Positions 33,688-41,776 of a DNA stretch of 64,000 nucleotides are shown piece by piece. A program made the translations under genes and the position numbers. The notes beneath the pieces were generated by a model, which was not told the origin of the DNA, did not search any database, and was given only the letters and a program-made list of their open reading frames with translations. Source of the DNA: Paenibacillus durus (lineage in GTDB: Bacteria; Bacillota; Bacilli; Paenibacillales; Paenibacillaceae); the NCBI RefSeq assembly GCF_000756615.1, contig NZ_CP009288.1, forward strand, positions 1,984,001-2,048,000. Direction: 5' to 3'. Every line of letters starts with the position of its first letter. Position 1 is the first letter of the stretch.

Positions 33688-35112
33688 ATGTCGGTTGAAA
33701 AAGTGTTGCAAACGATTAAAGAGAACAACATTGAATGGGTAGATTTCCGCTTTGTTGATTTGGGTGGACGGGCCCATCATATTGCTTTGCCGGCTGCTGC
33801 TGTTGACGAGGAGACTTTTGTAAATGGTGTAGCTTTTGACGGTTCTTCCATCGCCGGTTTCCGCGGAATTGAAGAGTCTGACATGGTTATGATGCCGGAT
33901 CCAAGCACTACATACGTTGATCCTTTTACTGCTCACCCTACGCTCAACATTATGTGTGACATTTTCACTCCTGACGGCGAGCGTTATGAGCGTGATCCGC
34001 GCGGTATCGCTGTTAAAGCGGAAGAATACCTGCAAAAGAGCGGCGTAGGCACCGCGGCATTCTTCGCGCCTGAATCCGAGTTCTTCATTTTTGACGATGT
34101 TCGTTACGAGAGCGGCATGAACAGCTCTTCCTACTTCGTTGATTCCGAAGAAGCGGTCTGGAACTCGAACCGTAAAGATGAAGGCGGCAACCTTGGCTTC
34201 AAAGTCGGCATCAAAGGCGGTTATGTACCGGTTGCTCCGGTTGATACTCAACAGGACATCCGCAGTGAAATGTGTCGACTGCTGGCTGAAGCAGGACTCG
34301 TTATCGAGCGTCATCACCATGAAGTTGCTACAGCTGGACAAGCTGAGATCAACTTCCGCTTCGATACACTGAAGAAGACAGCCGATAACCTGTTGACTTA
34401 CAAATACATCGTGCAAAACACTGCCCGTCAATACGGCAAAGTGGCAACTTTCATGCCAAAACCGATCTTTGGCGACAATGGTAGCGGCATGCACGTTCAC
34501 CAATCGATTTTTAACGGCGACAGCCCGCTGTTCTATGAAAAAGGCGGATATGCCAACCTGAGCGAAATGGCTCTGAACTACATCGGCGGTATCCTGTATC
34601 ATGCTCCGGCGCTGATCGCTCTGACCAACCCGAGCACGAACTCCTTCAAACGTCTGGTTCCTGGTTACGAAGCTCCGGTTAACCTGGTGTTCTCTAAAGG
34701 TAACCGTTCCGCAGCAGTCCGTATCCCGGTAGCTGCCGTAACACCTAAAGGCTGCCGCATCGAGTTCCGTACTCCGGACACCACGGCTAACCCTTACCTG
34801 GCCTTCTCCGCAATGCTGCTGGCTGGTCTGGACGGAATCAAGAAGAAGATCAATCCGGTTGAGCTTGGCTATGGCCCGCTCGACAAGAACATTTACGAAC
34901 TGCCAAATGAAGAAAAAGCGAAAATCCGCAGCGTACCAGGCAGCCTGAACGAAGCGCTGGACGCTTTGGAAGCTGACTACGAATTCTTGACAGAAGGCGG
35001 CGTCTTCACTAAAGACTTCATTGACAACTACATCGATCTGAAACGCGGCGAGGCTCAAGAAGTAGCTATTCGCGTGCATCCGCATGAATACTCCCTGTAT
35101 TTCGATGTATAA
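33688..35112 (+). CDS. glnA: Glutamine synthetase, class I-beta type
   Basis: A 474-aa synthetase, the length of E. coli GlnA rather than the ~444-aa GSI-alpha of Bacillus. Landmarks: FDGSSIAGF, PESEFFIFDDVRY, KGGYVPVAPVD, HHHEVATAGQAE, MPKPIFGDNGSGMHVH, NRSAAVRIP and EFRTPDTTANPY. The stretch around VDSEEAVWNS is the insertion typical of the beta class. The adenylylation-type tyrosine Y403 is in DKNIYELP. Makes glutamine from glutamate, ammonia and ATP. GGGAGG precedes ATG 33688. No glnR is adjacent. The codon use looks like a highly expressed gene. Confidence 0.95.
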   Translation: MSVEKVLQTIKENNIEWVDFRFVDLGGRAHHIALPAAAVDEETFVNGVAFDGSSIAGFRGIEESDMVMMPDPSTTYVDPFTAHPTLNIMCDIFTPDGERYERDPRGIAVKAEEYLQKSGVGTAAFFAPESEFFIFDDVRYESGMNSSSYFVDSEEAVWNSNRKDEGGNLGFKVGIKGGYVPVAPVDTQQDIRSEMCRLLAEAGLVIERHHHEVATAGQAEINFRFDTLKKTADNLLTYKYIVQNTARQYGKVATFMPKPIFGDNGSGMHVHQSIFNGDSPLFYEKGGYANLSEMALNYIGGILYHAPALIALTNPSTNSFKRLVPGYEAPVNLVFSKGNRSAAVRIPVAAVTPKGCRIEFRTPDTTANPYLAFSAMLLAGLDGIKKKINPVELGYGPLDKNIYELPNEEKAKIRSVPGSLNEALDALEADYEFLTEGGVFTKDFIDNYIDLKRGEAQEVAIRVHPHEYSLYFDV

Positions 35113-35160
35113 GAATTAATAATAAGCATTCCGTGCAGACGGAACGCTTGCTCTCCACAA

Positions 35161-35200
35161 GAAGCCATTCTCACGGATAATGTGAGATGGCTTCTTTATT
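35161..35200 (+). terminator. Rho-independent terminator after glnA
   Basis: GAAGCCATTCTCAC pairs with GTGAGATGGCTTC with one bulge or mismatch, followed by TTTATTTG. Confidence 0.88.
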
Positions 35201-35360
35201 TGTGATATTAAAACTCCTCGCCGTTTCCGATTCAAAGGAGAGCGTCCTAAGTAGGTCTAGTGCATAAGTCCCGGCTTTTCTGGCAATAAAGCGATTGATT
35301 CCCGTCTCATTTCTCGGGGCCGTAGTATCGGTAATTCGAGGATTTCAGTTTGTTATTTTA

Positions 35361-35375
35361 TAATGCACTGCATTA
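35361..35375. promoter_or_regulatory. 15-bp perfect palindrome upstream of serC
   Basis: TAATGCACTGCATTA is symmetric around C35368 and overlaps a TATAAT. It may be an operator. Confidence 0.4.
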
Positions 35376-35441
35376 AAGTGGCAAAATTCGGAGTTCTTGC
35401 CCGTTCGAGATGTAAATACGCGGATATGTGAATAATTATAC

Positions 35442-35470
35442 TTGCTGCCATGTTAGATTATTGCTATCAT
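35442..35470 (+). promoter_or_regulatory. Probable promoter of serC
   Basis: TTGCTG (35442-35447), 17-bp spacer and TATCAT (35465-35470), close to the TTG start codon at 35506. Confidence 0.55.
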
Positions 35471-35505
35471 AACCATATTGATAGAAGAGAAAGGGTGGGA
35501 GTATT

Positions 35506-36594
35506 TTGAGCAAGAGAGCATATAATTTTAACGCCGGCCCGGCAGCATTACCTCTTGAGGTGCTGGAGCGCGCACAAGCGGAATTCGTCGATTTCCGTGA
35601 GACCGGGATGTCGATTATGGAAATGTCGCACCGCGGAGCCGTATATGAATCCGTACACAATGAAGCGCAGGAACGTCTGCTTTCGCTTCTGGGCAATCCG
35701 ACCGGATATAAAGTATTGTTCATTCAAGGCGGAGCCACCACTCAGTTCGCTATGCTTCCGCTGAACTTCCTCTCCGAAGGCAAAGTCGGCAGCTACGTAA
35801 TGACAGGTAGCTGGGCTGACAAGGCGTTCAAGGAAGCCAAGATCGCTGGCGGAGCGCATGTTGCGGCAACGTCTGAAGACAAGAAGTTCCTGGCTATTCC
35901 GGAACTTGGATCGATCAAGCCTGCCGATAACGCTGCTTATCTGCACATTACTTCCAATGAAACAATTGAAGGCACCCAATATCAGGAATTCCCGGATACC
36001 GGATCTCTTCCGCTGATCGCGGATATGTCCAGCGATATCTTGAGTCGCAGCTTCGACGTTAGCAAGTTCGGACTGATTTATGCCGGTGCACAGAAAAATC
36101 TCGGACCTTCGGGTGTAACCGTCGTGCTCGCTAAGGAAGAGTTGATTGCCGAATCTCCTTCCAACATTCCGACAATCCTGCGTTACAGCACCCATTACAA
36201 AAATAACTCTCTGTACAACACGCCGCCATCCTATTCGATCTACATGGTTAACCAAGTGCTCAAATGGATTGAAGAGCAGGGAGGACTGGCTGGAATCGAA
36301 GTGAAGAACCGCGATAAGGCCGGACTGCTGTATAATACTATCGACGGCAGCGGCGGTTTCTACCGCGGTGTAGCGGAGCAGGGCAGCCGTTCCATCATGA
36401 ACGTTACATTCCGGATGCAATCCGAAGAGCTGGAGAAGAAATTCATCAAGGCTTCGGAGCAGGAAGGCTTCGTCGGCCTCAAGGGACACCGCAGCGTTGG
36501 AGGCTTACGGGCTTCCATCTACAACGCTGTTCCTTATGAGAGCATCAAAGCGCTGACCGATTTCATGAATCACTTCCAGAAGACTCAAGGTTAA
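35506..36594 (+). CDS. serC: Phosphoserine aminotransferase
   Basis: A 362-aa class V aminotransferase beginning with the family signature NFNAGPAALP. It has QGGATTQFAMLPLNF, SNETIEGTQ, ADMSSDILSR and the PLP lysine K197 in YAGAQKNLGPSG (K198 in E. coli), plus GLKGHRSVGGLRASIYNA. It forms 3-phosphoserine for serine synthesis. A TTG start at 35506 is used, with AAAGGGTGGGAG upstream; no other start gives the conserved N-terminus. Confidence 0.96.
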   Translation: MSKRAYNFNAGPAALPLEVLERAQAEFVDFRETGMSIMEMSHRGAVYESVHNEAQERLLSLLGNPTGYKVLFIQGGATTQFAMLPLNFLSEGKVGSYVMTGSWADKAFKEAKIAGGAHVAATSEDKKFLAIPELGSIKPADNAAYLHITSNETIEGTQYQEFPDTGSLPLIADMSSDILSRSFDVSKFGLIYAGAQKNLGPSGVTVVLAKEELIAESPSNIPTILRYSTHYKNNSLYNTPPSYSIYMVNQVLKWIEEQGGLAGIEVKNRDKAGLLYNTIDGSGGFYRGVAEQGSRSIMNVTFRMQSEELEKKFIKASEQEGFVGLKGHRSVGGLRASIYNAVPYESIKALTDFMNHFQKTQG

Positions 36595-36616
36595 TTAACC
36601 ATTTAGCAGGAATTTT

Positions 36617-36648
36617 AAAGACCTTCCGCCACCGGCGGAAGGTCTTCT
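36617..36648 (+). terminator. Hairpin after serC
   Basis: AGACCTTCCGCC pairs with GGCGGAAGGTCT around a short ACC loop. The T-run is short (TCTTCTAAA), so it may be a weak terminator. Confidence 0.6.
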
Positions 36649-36675
36649 AAACGAATGAACACATCTTTCGAAATC

Positions 36676-36727
36676 CCCCGCAAAGTAACAGGAGCATGCG
36701 CTTGTGCGTAGGCTTCGCTTTGGGGGG
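36676..36727. repeat. Dispersed hairpin element, copy B
   Basis: CCCCGCAAAGTA at the 5' arm and GGCTTCGCTTTGGGGGG at the 3' arm match copy A at 14756-14806. They enclose a GCATGCGCTTGTGCG sub-hairpin of different sequence. It lies 44 bp before the trmL start. Confidence 0.6.
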
Positions 36728-36770
36728 TTCTTACCCGCGCTTGGAACTTGGATCAGGAGGAGATATTTGC

Positions 36771-37235
36771 ATGGCACTTCACATTGTACTGGTAGAGCCG
36801 GAGATTCCGGCCAACACGGGTAATATTTCCCGCACCTGCGCGGCAACCGGCACCCATCTGCATTTGGTGCGGCCACTTGGCTTTCGCACCGACGATGCCA
36901 CCCTGAAACGGGCCGGGCTGGATTATTGGCATGCCGTTCACATTGAATATCACGATTCCTTCGGAGAAGTGCTGGAGATGTATCCGGAGGGGCGTTTCTT
37001 TTATGCAACGACCAAAGCGGACAAGCGGTATAGCGATTATTCTTTTCAAGACGGCGATTTTTTTGTGTTTGGTAAAGAGACGAAAGGATTGCCCGAGAGT
37101 ATTCTAAAGGCCGGATGGGAAACAACGATGCGCATGCCGATGACCGGAGATGTAAGATCGTTGAATTTGTCTAATTCGGCGGCAATTATTGTATATGAAG
37201 CGCTCCGGCAGCTGAGCTTTCCGGGTCTGACCTAA
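36771..37235 (+). CDS. trmL: tRNA (cytidine/uridine-34-2'-O)-methyltransferase TrmL
   Basis: A 154-aa SPOUT methyltransferase, the normal TrmL size. It begins LHIVLVEPEIPANTGNISRTCAATG, then LVRPLGFR, FFVFGKETKGLPESIL and the knot motif MTGDVRSLNLSNSAAIIVYEALRQ. It methylates the wobble nucleotide of tRNA-Leu in the known members. AGGAGGAG precedes ATG 36771. A hairpin repeat element lies just upstream. Confidence 0.93.
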   Translation: MALHIVLVEPEIPANTGNISRTCAATGTHLHLVRPLGFRTDDATLKRAGLDYWHAVHIEYHDSFGEVLEMYPEGRFFYATTKADKRYSDYSFQDGDFFVFGKETKGLPESILKAGWETTMRMPMTGDVRSLNLSNSAAIIVYEALRQLSFPGLT

Positions 37236-37269
37236 ATATGTTACAGAAATTTATTTATTATCAGCAGGA

Positions 37270-37276
37270 TTCGACA
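37270..37276 (-). promoter_or_regulatory. Spo0A-box-like site upstream of AbrB-family gene
   Basis: TTCGACA is the exact complement of the 0A box core TGTCGAA. A related TGTATCGAA lies a few bases on. In B. subtilis, Spo0A~P represses abrB through 0A boxes. Seven-base matches occur by chance, so the claim rests on position. Confidence 0.4.
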
Positions 37277-37345
37277 ATTTTGTATCGAAATAATCAATGG
37301 AATGGAAATATCATGAATCAGTTGAATAGGAAAGGTGTGCGTTAG

Positions 37346-37600
37346 ATGAAGCCTGCTGGTGTAGTTCGCAAAGTGGATCAGCTTGGCAGAATTGTTCTGC
37401 CTAAATCCCTTCGTAAAAGGTATCAAATGAATGAGGGGGACCCTGTTGAAATTTTGGTTCAGGGCGACCATATTATTTTGGAGCGTTATCGTCCAAAATG
37501 CGTATTTTGCGGTTCCATGGAAGAGGTTAGCGAATATAAGGATCGCTATATTTGTGGACAGTGTATGGGAGAAATGACCCAACTGCAAAGACATGCTTGA
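37346..37600 (+). CDS. AbrB/SpoVT-family regulator with CxxC...CxxC tail
   Basis: An 84-aa protein. Residues 1-50 are a swapped-hairpin AbrB domain (MKPAGVVRKVDQLGRIVLPKSLRKRY, then VEILVQGDHIILERYRPK). Unlike AbrB or Abh, the C-terminus has CVFCG...ICGQC, two cysteine pairs that look like a zinc knuckle or zinc finger. It is probably a transition-state regulator. The start ATG follows GGAAAGGTG loosely. A Spo0A-box-like site lies ~70 bp upstream. abrB/abh identity is left open because of the tail. Confidence 0.85.
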   Translation: MKPAGVVRKVDQLGRIVLPKSLRKRYQMNEGDPVEILVQGDHIILERYRPKCVFCGSMEEVSEYKDRYICGQCMGEMTQLQRHA

Positions 37601-37657
37601 GCAATATAGAATCTTCCCGAAACGCTTCATGTAGCAAGCGTATTCGCCGGAAGCAGA

Positions 37658-37687
37658 GCGCCGCATCCCTGCGGCGTTATTCTTTTA
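37658..37687 (+). terminator. Terminator after AbrB-family gene
   Basis: GCGCCGCA and TGCGGCGT form an 8-bp stem, followed by TATTCTTTT. Confidence 0.75.
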
Positions 37688-37734
37688 GCAGATGCGAATT
37701 TCCGGTGGTGAAGAATTCCCCTCCTGCTTTTTTG

Positions 37735-37775
37735 TCCATAAAAAAAGCCCCCTCCGTTACCCGAAGGAAGCTTAG
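37735..37775 (-). terminator. Terminator of the 34-aa membrane peptide gene
   Basis: On the minus strand AGCTTCCTTCG pairs with CGGAGGGGGCT through several G-T pairs, followed by TTTTTTTAT. Confidence 0.7.
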
Positions 37776-37778
37776 CCT

Positions 37779-37883
37779 TTAGAGGCCCTTGGTCTTGTCG
37801 TCGTTATAAGAGGCGGTGAGAATCCCGGTCAGAAACAGCAGAAATACAAGGAAGATAATCCAAAAGGTCAATGAGAACGACAT
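37779..37883 (-). CDS. 34-aa single-pass membrane peptide
   Basis: A short protein MSFSLTFWIIFLVFLLFLTG followed by a polar tail ILTASYNDDKTKGL. CGGAGGTG lies 5 bp before the ATG on the minus strand, and a good terminator follows the stop at once, which supports a real gene. One transmembrane helix; function unknown. Confidence 0.6.
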   Translation of the reverse strand: MSFSLTFWIIFLVFLLFLTGILTASYNDDKTKGL

Positions 37884-37990
37884 GCGGACACCTCCGAATG
37901 GAAATATTGTCATTACTTCCATTATAGCCGGGGTACGAATAAAAATAAATGATATTGTGATATGCCGCATTGATAGTAATATTGGTTCTG

Positions 37991-39058
37991 TTATTTGAAA
38001 AACAAAAAGCTTGTCGGCACCTGCCGAAGAGTGCCATCGGACGGCCTGTTCACGACTTTTCCGTCAAATACGAGCGACGAGGAACCTCCGCCATCCAGAT
38101 TATACGCATCCGTTACACCCATCTGATACAGCTTGTCCTGAAGTTCCTCCAGTGTGGCTCCCGAGCTGCCGCTCTCATTGTAGCCATCGGCAACGATGAT
38201 AAGCAGCTGATCGTCTTTGTATCTGCCGATCGCAGTGCGCGGCGCCCGCCTTGGCGACGTCTCCCATTTTACGGGTATCTCCGTTTTGAAGCCATCCTGC
38301 AGCAGCACAGGCACAAAGGAAGCTCCGAACGCCGGTTCCAGCTTGTCGAGCTGCTCACGGCTGTAAAACTTCCCGCCAATCAGCCGTCCTTCTTTACTAA
38401 GTCCTACGAAGCTTAAATCCTTATAGCTGGATTCAAAGCCGGCTACATATTGCCCTTTCACAATCGTGGTGCTGAGCGGGTACCTTCTGCCGTCTTGATC
38501 GGCAAAACCTCCCGCGTTAATGCCGGCGACAGCCCCGTATCGGTTAACCGCCTGAAGGGTCGTTTCCGAACTGCCGGGACCTGCCTGCCCAAGGCTCATG
38601 GTCATCGCGGCCTTATCCTTGAGCTTGATTTTCATCGCGTAGCCTGTATAGTTACCGGGATTGACCCGGTACAACTCGATTCGAATCCGGCTGCTGTTAA
38701 TAACATCGTACGGGAAGCCGAGCTTGGCCGTAATACGCCGATTGTATATCGACTGCGGGCGGCCTGCCTGTGTCATGGCCTTATCCACAAGCGCGTTCAT
38801 CGCGGCGGTCGTTTCCTTGTACAACTTCGCACTCGCACTCACGGATTTGATCGTGTAGGTGGCGGAGGCCTGAGCAGTGCCCAACTGGTCTTTGATACCG
38901 GATGTCAGCTGCACAGGACCCGCGGAAGGCGAGAACCGCTGCGTCTCCAGATTCAGCGTAAGAGACGGCCTGTACAGCGACAGGCACAGCAGAAGGCCGA
39001 TGAACGGTGCGGTAACGAGCATAAAGAAACGGTTCACTCTTTTGACCGGTGTTATCAT
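37991..39058 (-). CDS. Phosphodiester glycosidase family protein (NAGPA-like, exported)
   Basis: A 355-aa protein with an N-terminal membrane anchor (FFMLVTAPFIGLLLCLSLY) and a C-terminal NAGPA domain (residues ~145-355): GAVAGINAGGFAD, RTAIGRYKDDQLLIIVADG, GVTDAYNLDGGGSSSLVF. Family members cleave GlcNAc-1-phosphodiesters, as in exopolysaccharide or teichoic-type polymers. It overlaps the upstream coiled-coil gene by 4 bp (ATGA), so the two are translationally coupled. Confidence 0.88.
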   Translation of the reverse strand: MITPVKRVNRFFMLVTAPFIGLLLCLSLYRPSLTLNLETQRFSPSAGPVQLTSGIKDQLGTAQASATYTIKSVSASAKLYKETTAAMNALVDKAMTQAGRPQSIYNRRITAKLGFPYDVINSSRIRIELYRVNPGNYTGYAMKIKLKDKAAMTMSLGQAGPGSSETTLQAVNRYGAVAGINAGGFADQDGRRYPLSTTIVKGQYVAGFESSYKDLSFVGLSKEGRLIGGKFYSREQLDKLEPAFGASFVPVLLQDGFKTEIPVKWETSPRRAPRTAIGRYKDDQLLIIVADGYNESGSSGATLEELQDKLYQMGVTDAYNLDGGGSSSLVFDGKVVNRPSDGTLRQVPTSFLFFK

Positions 39059-39462
39059 TTCAGCAGATCCATCTCTTTCTGTAAAGCGTCGAGCTGCTTG
39101 CGAACCTCGCTTAATTGGGTGTACAGCTTATTGCTGTTGTCCGTCTTGGTGCTGGCGTTATCCTTAGTAAAAGTAAGGAGTTCATTGAACGACTGCACTT
39201 TGTCCTGCAGCTCGCTGATTTCCTTCGATAAAACCGCCAGTTTCTTCTCGTAGTCCGACTGAAGTAGGGAAAGCTGCTTCTGATTCTGCGTGGAAAGCTG
39301 CCCCAGCAGCTGATCCTTCAAATGATTCATGTAGCTGTATACGGTGAAGCCGCAGGCTGCAATCACGACTAGCCAGAACAGCAGGAACCATTTGACGGAG
39401 GAGCCGTTTCTCGTCGCGGCGCGGGATCTATACGCGTCCGGCGATTTCATTGACGGCTGCAT
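39055..39462 (-). CDS. Membrane-anchored coiled-coil protein
   Basis: A 135-aa protein: cytoplasmic N-terminus with several Arg/Lys, one transmembrane helix (~24-42, WFLLFWLVVIAACGFTVYS), then a long coiled coil (LLGQLSTQNQKQLSLLQSDYEKK, continuing to KEMDLLK, quoted as landmarks only). GAGGTG lies 8 bp before ATG 39462 on the minus strand. Coupled to the phosphodiester glycosidase gene, it may be its partner or scaffold. No family recognised. Confidence 0.7.
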   Translation of the reverse strand: MQPSMKSPDAYRSRAATRNGSSVKWFLLFWLVVIAACGFTVYSYMNHLKDQLLGQLSTQNQKQLSLLQSDYEKKLAVLSKEISELQDKVQSFNELLTFTKDNASTKTDNSNKLYTQLSEVRKQLDALQKEMDLLK

Positions 39463-39742
39463 TCATAATCACCTCGAACCTTTTTTTGAGTCCTTATTCT
39501 ACCAGAATTATGCTAGTTTCGCAAAAAGGGTAGAGGAAGAATCAGGAAAAAAGTAATTGCATCCTTAGAAAGCGGTGCGTTACAATTTGACTAGATTCTG
39601 CAAAGCATCCATGTATGTAGTAGCGTATAGGAAAAAAGGCGGAGTACATCACGAGATCGTTTCTCTTCTTGCATTACCCGGAGAATGCCGACATGCGCTT
39701 TGGTCTGGGTAAATTACATAGTATCAGGAGGTCTGGGCTTTA

Positions 39743-40399
39743 ATGATGAAGGTTTGGCAGGTAGTGATTATGGGCTGTCATCCCACGAGTATGTTGGGAA
39801 CGAAATTGATTCTGGAAGAAGCGGGAAATCTGATTGTACTTGGAACTTACAGTGATTGGATGGAAGGAGCCGCCAGGGTGCGGGAAAGTCGACCGGAACT
39901 GGTGCTTCTTGACTACTGCATGCCGGATGACCTGATTGAGACGATACTGCCCGAAATGAAAAAAAGTGCTCCGCCTTCCCATTTTGTCGTGATGACCGAT
40001 AGAGAAGGCAGAGAACTGTTTCAGCCGCTCTTAAAGCTGGGAGCCAGCGGCGTCTTATCCAAAGGGGCGTCGCCGAGCCAACTGCTGCAGCTGATCGGAG
40101 GATTACGTGAAGGATTTCTGTCCATGCCGCTCGGGTGGCTGGGGACGGTGGTTTCGCCGATCTATCCGTCCGAGGAGGGCGATGCCGTGTTGAAGCTGAC
40201 TGCGACCGAGAGATTCATTATGGAACAAATTGTTCAAGGGGTCACTTATGATAAAATCGCGCTTGAGATTGATGTAAGCCGGCGGTCCATTGACAATTAC
40301 TTACGCAAGATTTATGTTAAACTCGAAGTTTCAACCCGGGCGCAGGCGATCGAGAAATATGCGCTGTATTCACATCAGATCAGACCCATGTATGCATAG
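39743..40399 (+). CDS. ComA-like LuxR-family regulator with degenerate receiver
   Basis: A 218-aa protein. The N-terminal domain resembles a ComA-type receiver: QVVIMGCHPTSMLGTKLILE aligns with ComA ILVIDDHPAVMEGTKTILE, but the two pocket aspartates are replaced by G11 and C12. D57 (LVLLDYCMP) and the conserved Lys (GVLSKGA) remain. The C-terminal helix-turn-helix reads LTATERFIMEQIVQGVTYDKIALEIDVSRRSIDNYLRKIY. Without the acidic pair, Mg2+-dependent phosphorylation is doubtful. CAGGAGG lies upstream of ATG 39743. No kinase adjacent. Confidence 0.82.
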   Translation: MMKVWQVVIMGCHPTSMLGTKLILEEAGNLIVLGTYSDWMEGAARVRESRPELVLLDYCMPDDLIETILPEMKKSAPPSHFVVMTDREGRELFQPLLKLGASGVLSKGASPSQLLQLIGGLREGFLSMPLGWLGTVVSPIYPSEEGDAVLKLTATERFIMEQIVQGVTYDKIALEIDVSRRSIDNYLRKIYVKLEVSTRAQAIEKYALYSHQIRPMYA

Positions 40400-40471
40400 T
40401 ATCCGGCGGGACGGCATAATGCGGCATCTTCCGGAATATGCATTCATGAAAGCATAAAGGGGGGGCGCCGC

Positions 40472-41689
40472 ATGAAATACGATTTTTCCGCTCGTACGCA
40501 CACGCTGATGACTTCGCCGCTTCTGAGCATTCGGACACAGACACGCAGAGGTTCCATAATTTCGCTGGCTGAAGAGCTGCCGGCGGAAGAATTGTTCCCG
40601 CTGTCCCTGCTGGCCGAAGCGGCTTCAACCGTGATTTCGGCCGACGCGCAGGCGCTCCAGTACGGAGATCCTGAAGGATATGGGCCCCTGCGGGAGTGGC
40701 TTGAAGACGACTGGCTAAGAGACAAGGGAGTACATATTCCCCAGAACGGCGTCCTGTTGACAACAGGCAGCCAGCAGGCGGTAGACCTGCTGTCCCGGGT
40801 ATACATTGATCCGGGCGACCGTGTGCTTGTGGAGAATCCTACGTCTCCCGGCTTTCTGCAGGTGCTGCGGATGCAGGGCGCGGTCATTATTCCGGTCGAG
40901 GGCGACCATGACGGACTTCTGCCGGAGCATTTGAAGGAACTCATCGTGAGCAACCGGCCCAAAGCGCTGTTTGCCGCACCAAGCTTCACGAATCCGAGCG
41001 GCATCCTCTGGAGCCTGAAAAGACGCAGAGAAGTGCTGGAGCTATGCATTTCGCATAATGTGCTTATTGTGGAAGACGATTCCTACGGAGACCTTCATTT
41101 TCAGCGTCAGGGTCGGATCGCGTCCAAATATCCTTCTCTATATGCGCTCGAGAACGCGGGTGAGGGCGGGCATGTGCTCTATATCGGTTCCTTCAGCAAG
41201 ACGGTTGCGCCTGCCCTTCGGACGGGCTGGGCGGCGGGCAGCCGGGAGCTTGTAGGAGTAATGGCGGCCGCCAAGGGAATGGCGGATTGGCAGTCAAGCT
41301 CGCTGAACCAGCGTCTGCTGTACCATCTGCTGCATGCGTCCGCGTTCGATTTACGAGAGCATATTGCGATGTTGAACCGCGAATACGATACAAGGCTGAA
41401 GCTGATGGTGGAGCTGCTCAAGCGTCCCGCCTGGAAGGACTGCACCTATGATCTGCCCTCTGGCGGAATGTTCCTCTGGGTATCGCTGCCGGACGGACTG
41501 GATGCTTTAGTCTTGCTGAAGAATGCGCTGCGCAAGGGCGTGGCTTATCTTCCGGGGCCGCTCTGTACGGCGGACGGCAGCGGCAGCCGATATATCCGCC
41601 TTAATTTCAGCCACCCTGGCCGCGATGAGCTGCTGCTCGGAATGAATCTGATGAGCGAAGCCATTTCGGAATTTACAGCCCGCAGTTAA
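40472..41689 (+). CDS. PLP-dependent aminotransferase, fold type I (2-aminoadipate/MocR-like domain)
   Basis: A 405-aa protein with LQYGDPEGYGPLREWL, TTGSQQAVDLLSRVYIDPGD, PSFTNPSGILWSL, VEDDSYGDLHF and the PLP lysine in YIGSFSKTVAPALRTGW. These match the aminotransferase module of the LysN/MocR group, but there is no GntR helix-turn-helix N-terminal domain. It may be a stand-alone aminotransferase. Its position after the ComA-like gene (72 bp) does not prove an operon. Substrate is not readable. Confidence 0.85.
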   Translation: MKYDFSARTHTLMTSPLLSIRTQTRRGSIISLAEELPAEELFPLSLLAEAASTVISADAQALQYGDPEGYGPLREWLEDDWLRDKGVHIPQNGVLLTTGSQQAVDLLSRVYIDPGDRVLVENPTSPGFLQVLRMQGAVIIPVEGDHDGLLPEHLKELIVSNRPKALFAAPSFTNPSGILWSLKRRREVLELCISHNVLIVEDDSYGDLHFQRQGRIASKYPSLYALENAGEGGHVLYIGSFSKTVAPALRTGWAAGSRELVGVMAAAKGMADWQSSSLNQRLLYHLLHASAFDLREHIAMLNREYDTRLKLMVELLKRPAWKDCTYDLPSGGMFLWVSLPDGLDALVLLKNALRKGVAYLPGPLCTADGSGSRYIRLNFSHPGRDELLLGMNLMSEAISEFTARS

Positions 41690-41730
41690 TGCGGGGACCA
41701 CGCGCTACAGGCTTAACAATGCGTTAATCG

Positions 41731-41776
41731 AAGAACCCATTCTCCATATCGGCTATGGAGAATGGGTTCTTTCATT
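41731..41776. terminator. Bidirectional terminator between aminotransferase and DUF2161 gene
   Basis: AAGAACCCATTCTCCATA pairs perfectly with TATGGAGAATGGGTTCTT (18 bp), followed by TCATT. Confidence 0.93.

Larger units (their letters stand above)
35201..35505 (+). other. Intergenic region upstream of serC
   Basis: About 300 bp without a gene. It contains a TATAAT at 35359-35364 overlapping a 15-bp palindrome (35361-35375) and, further down, the probable serC promoter. No T-box or riboswitch motif was found. Confidence 0.6.

Noticed and set aside
35201..35505. Serine T-box or riboswitch before serC
   Set aside because: No GGGTGGNACCNCG block or terminator was found in this stretch.
39611..39712. 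33-codon frame upstream of the ComA-like gene
   Set aside because: No ribosome binding site and no recognisable composition; more likely leader or promoter DNA.
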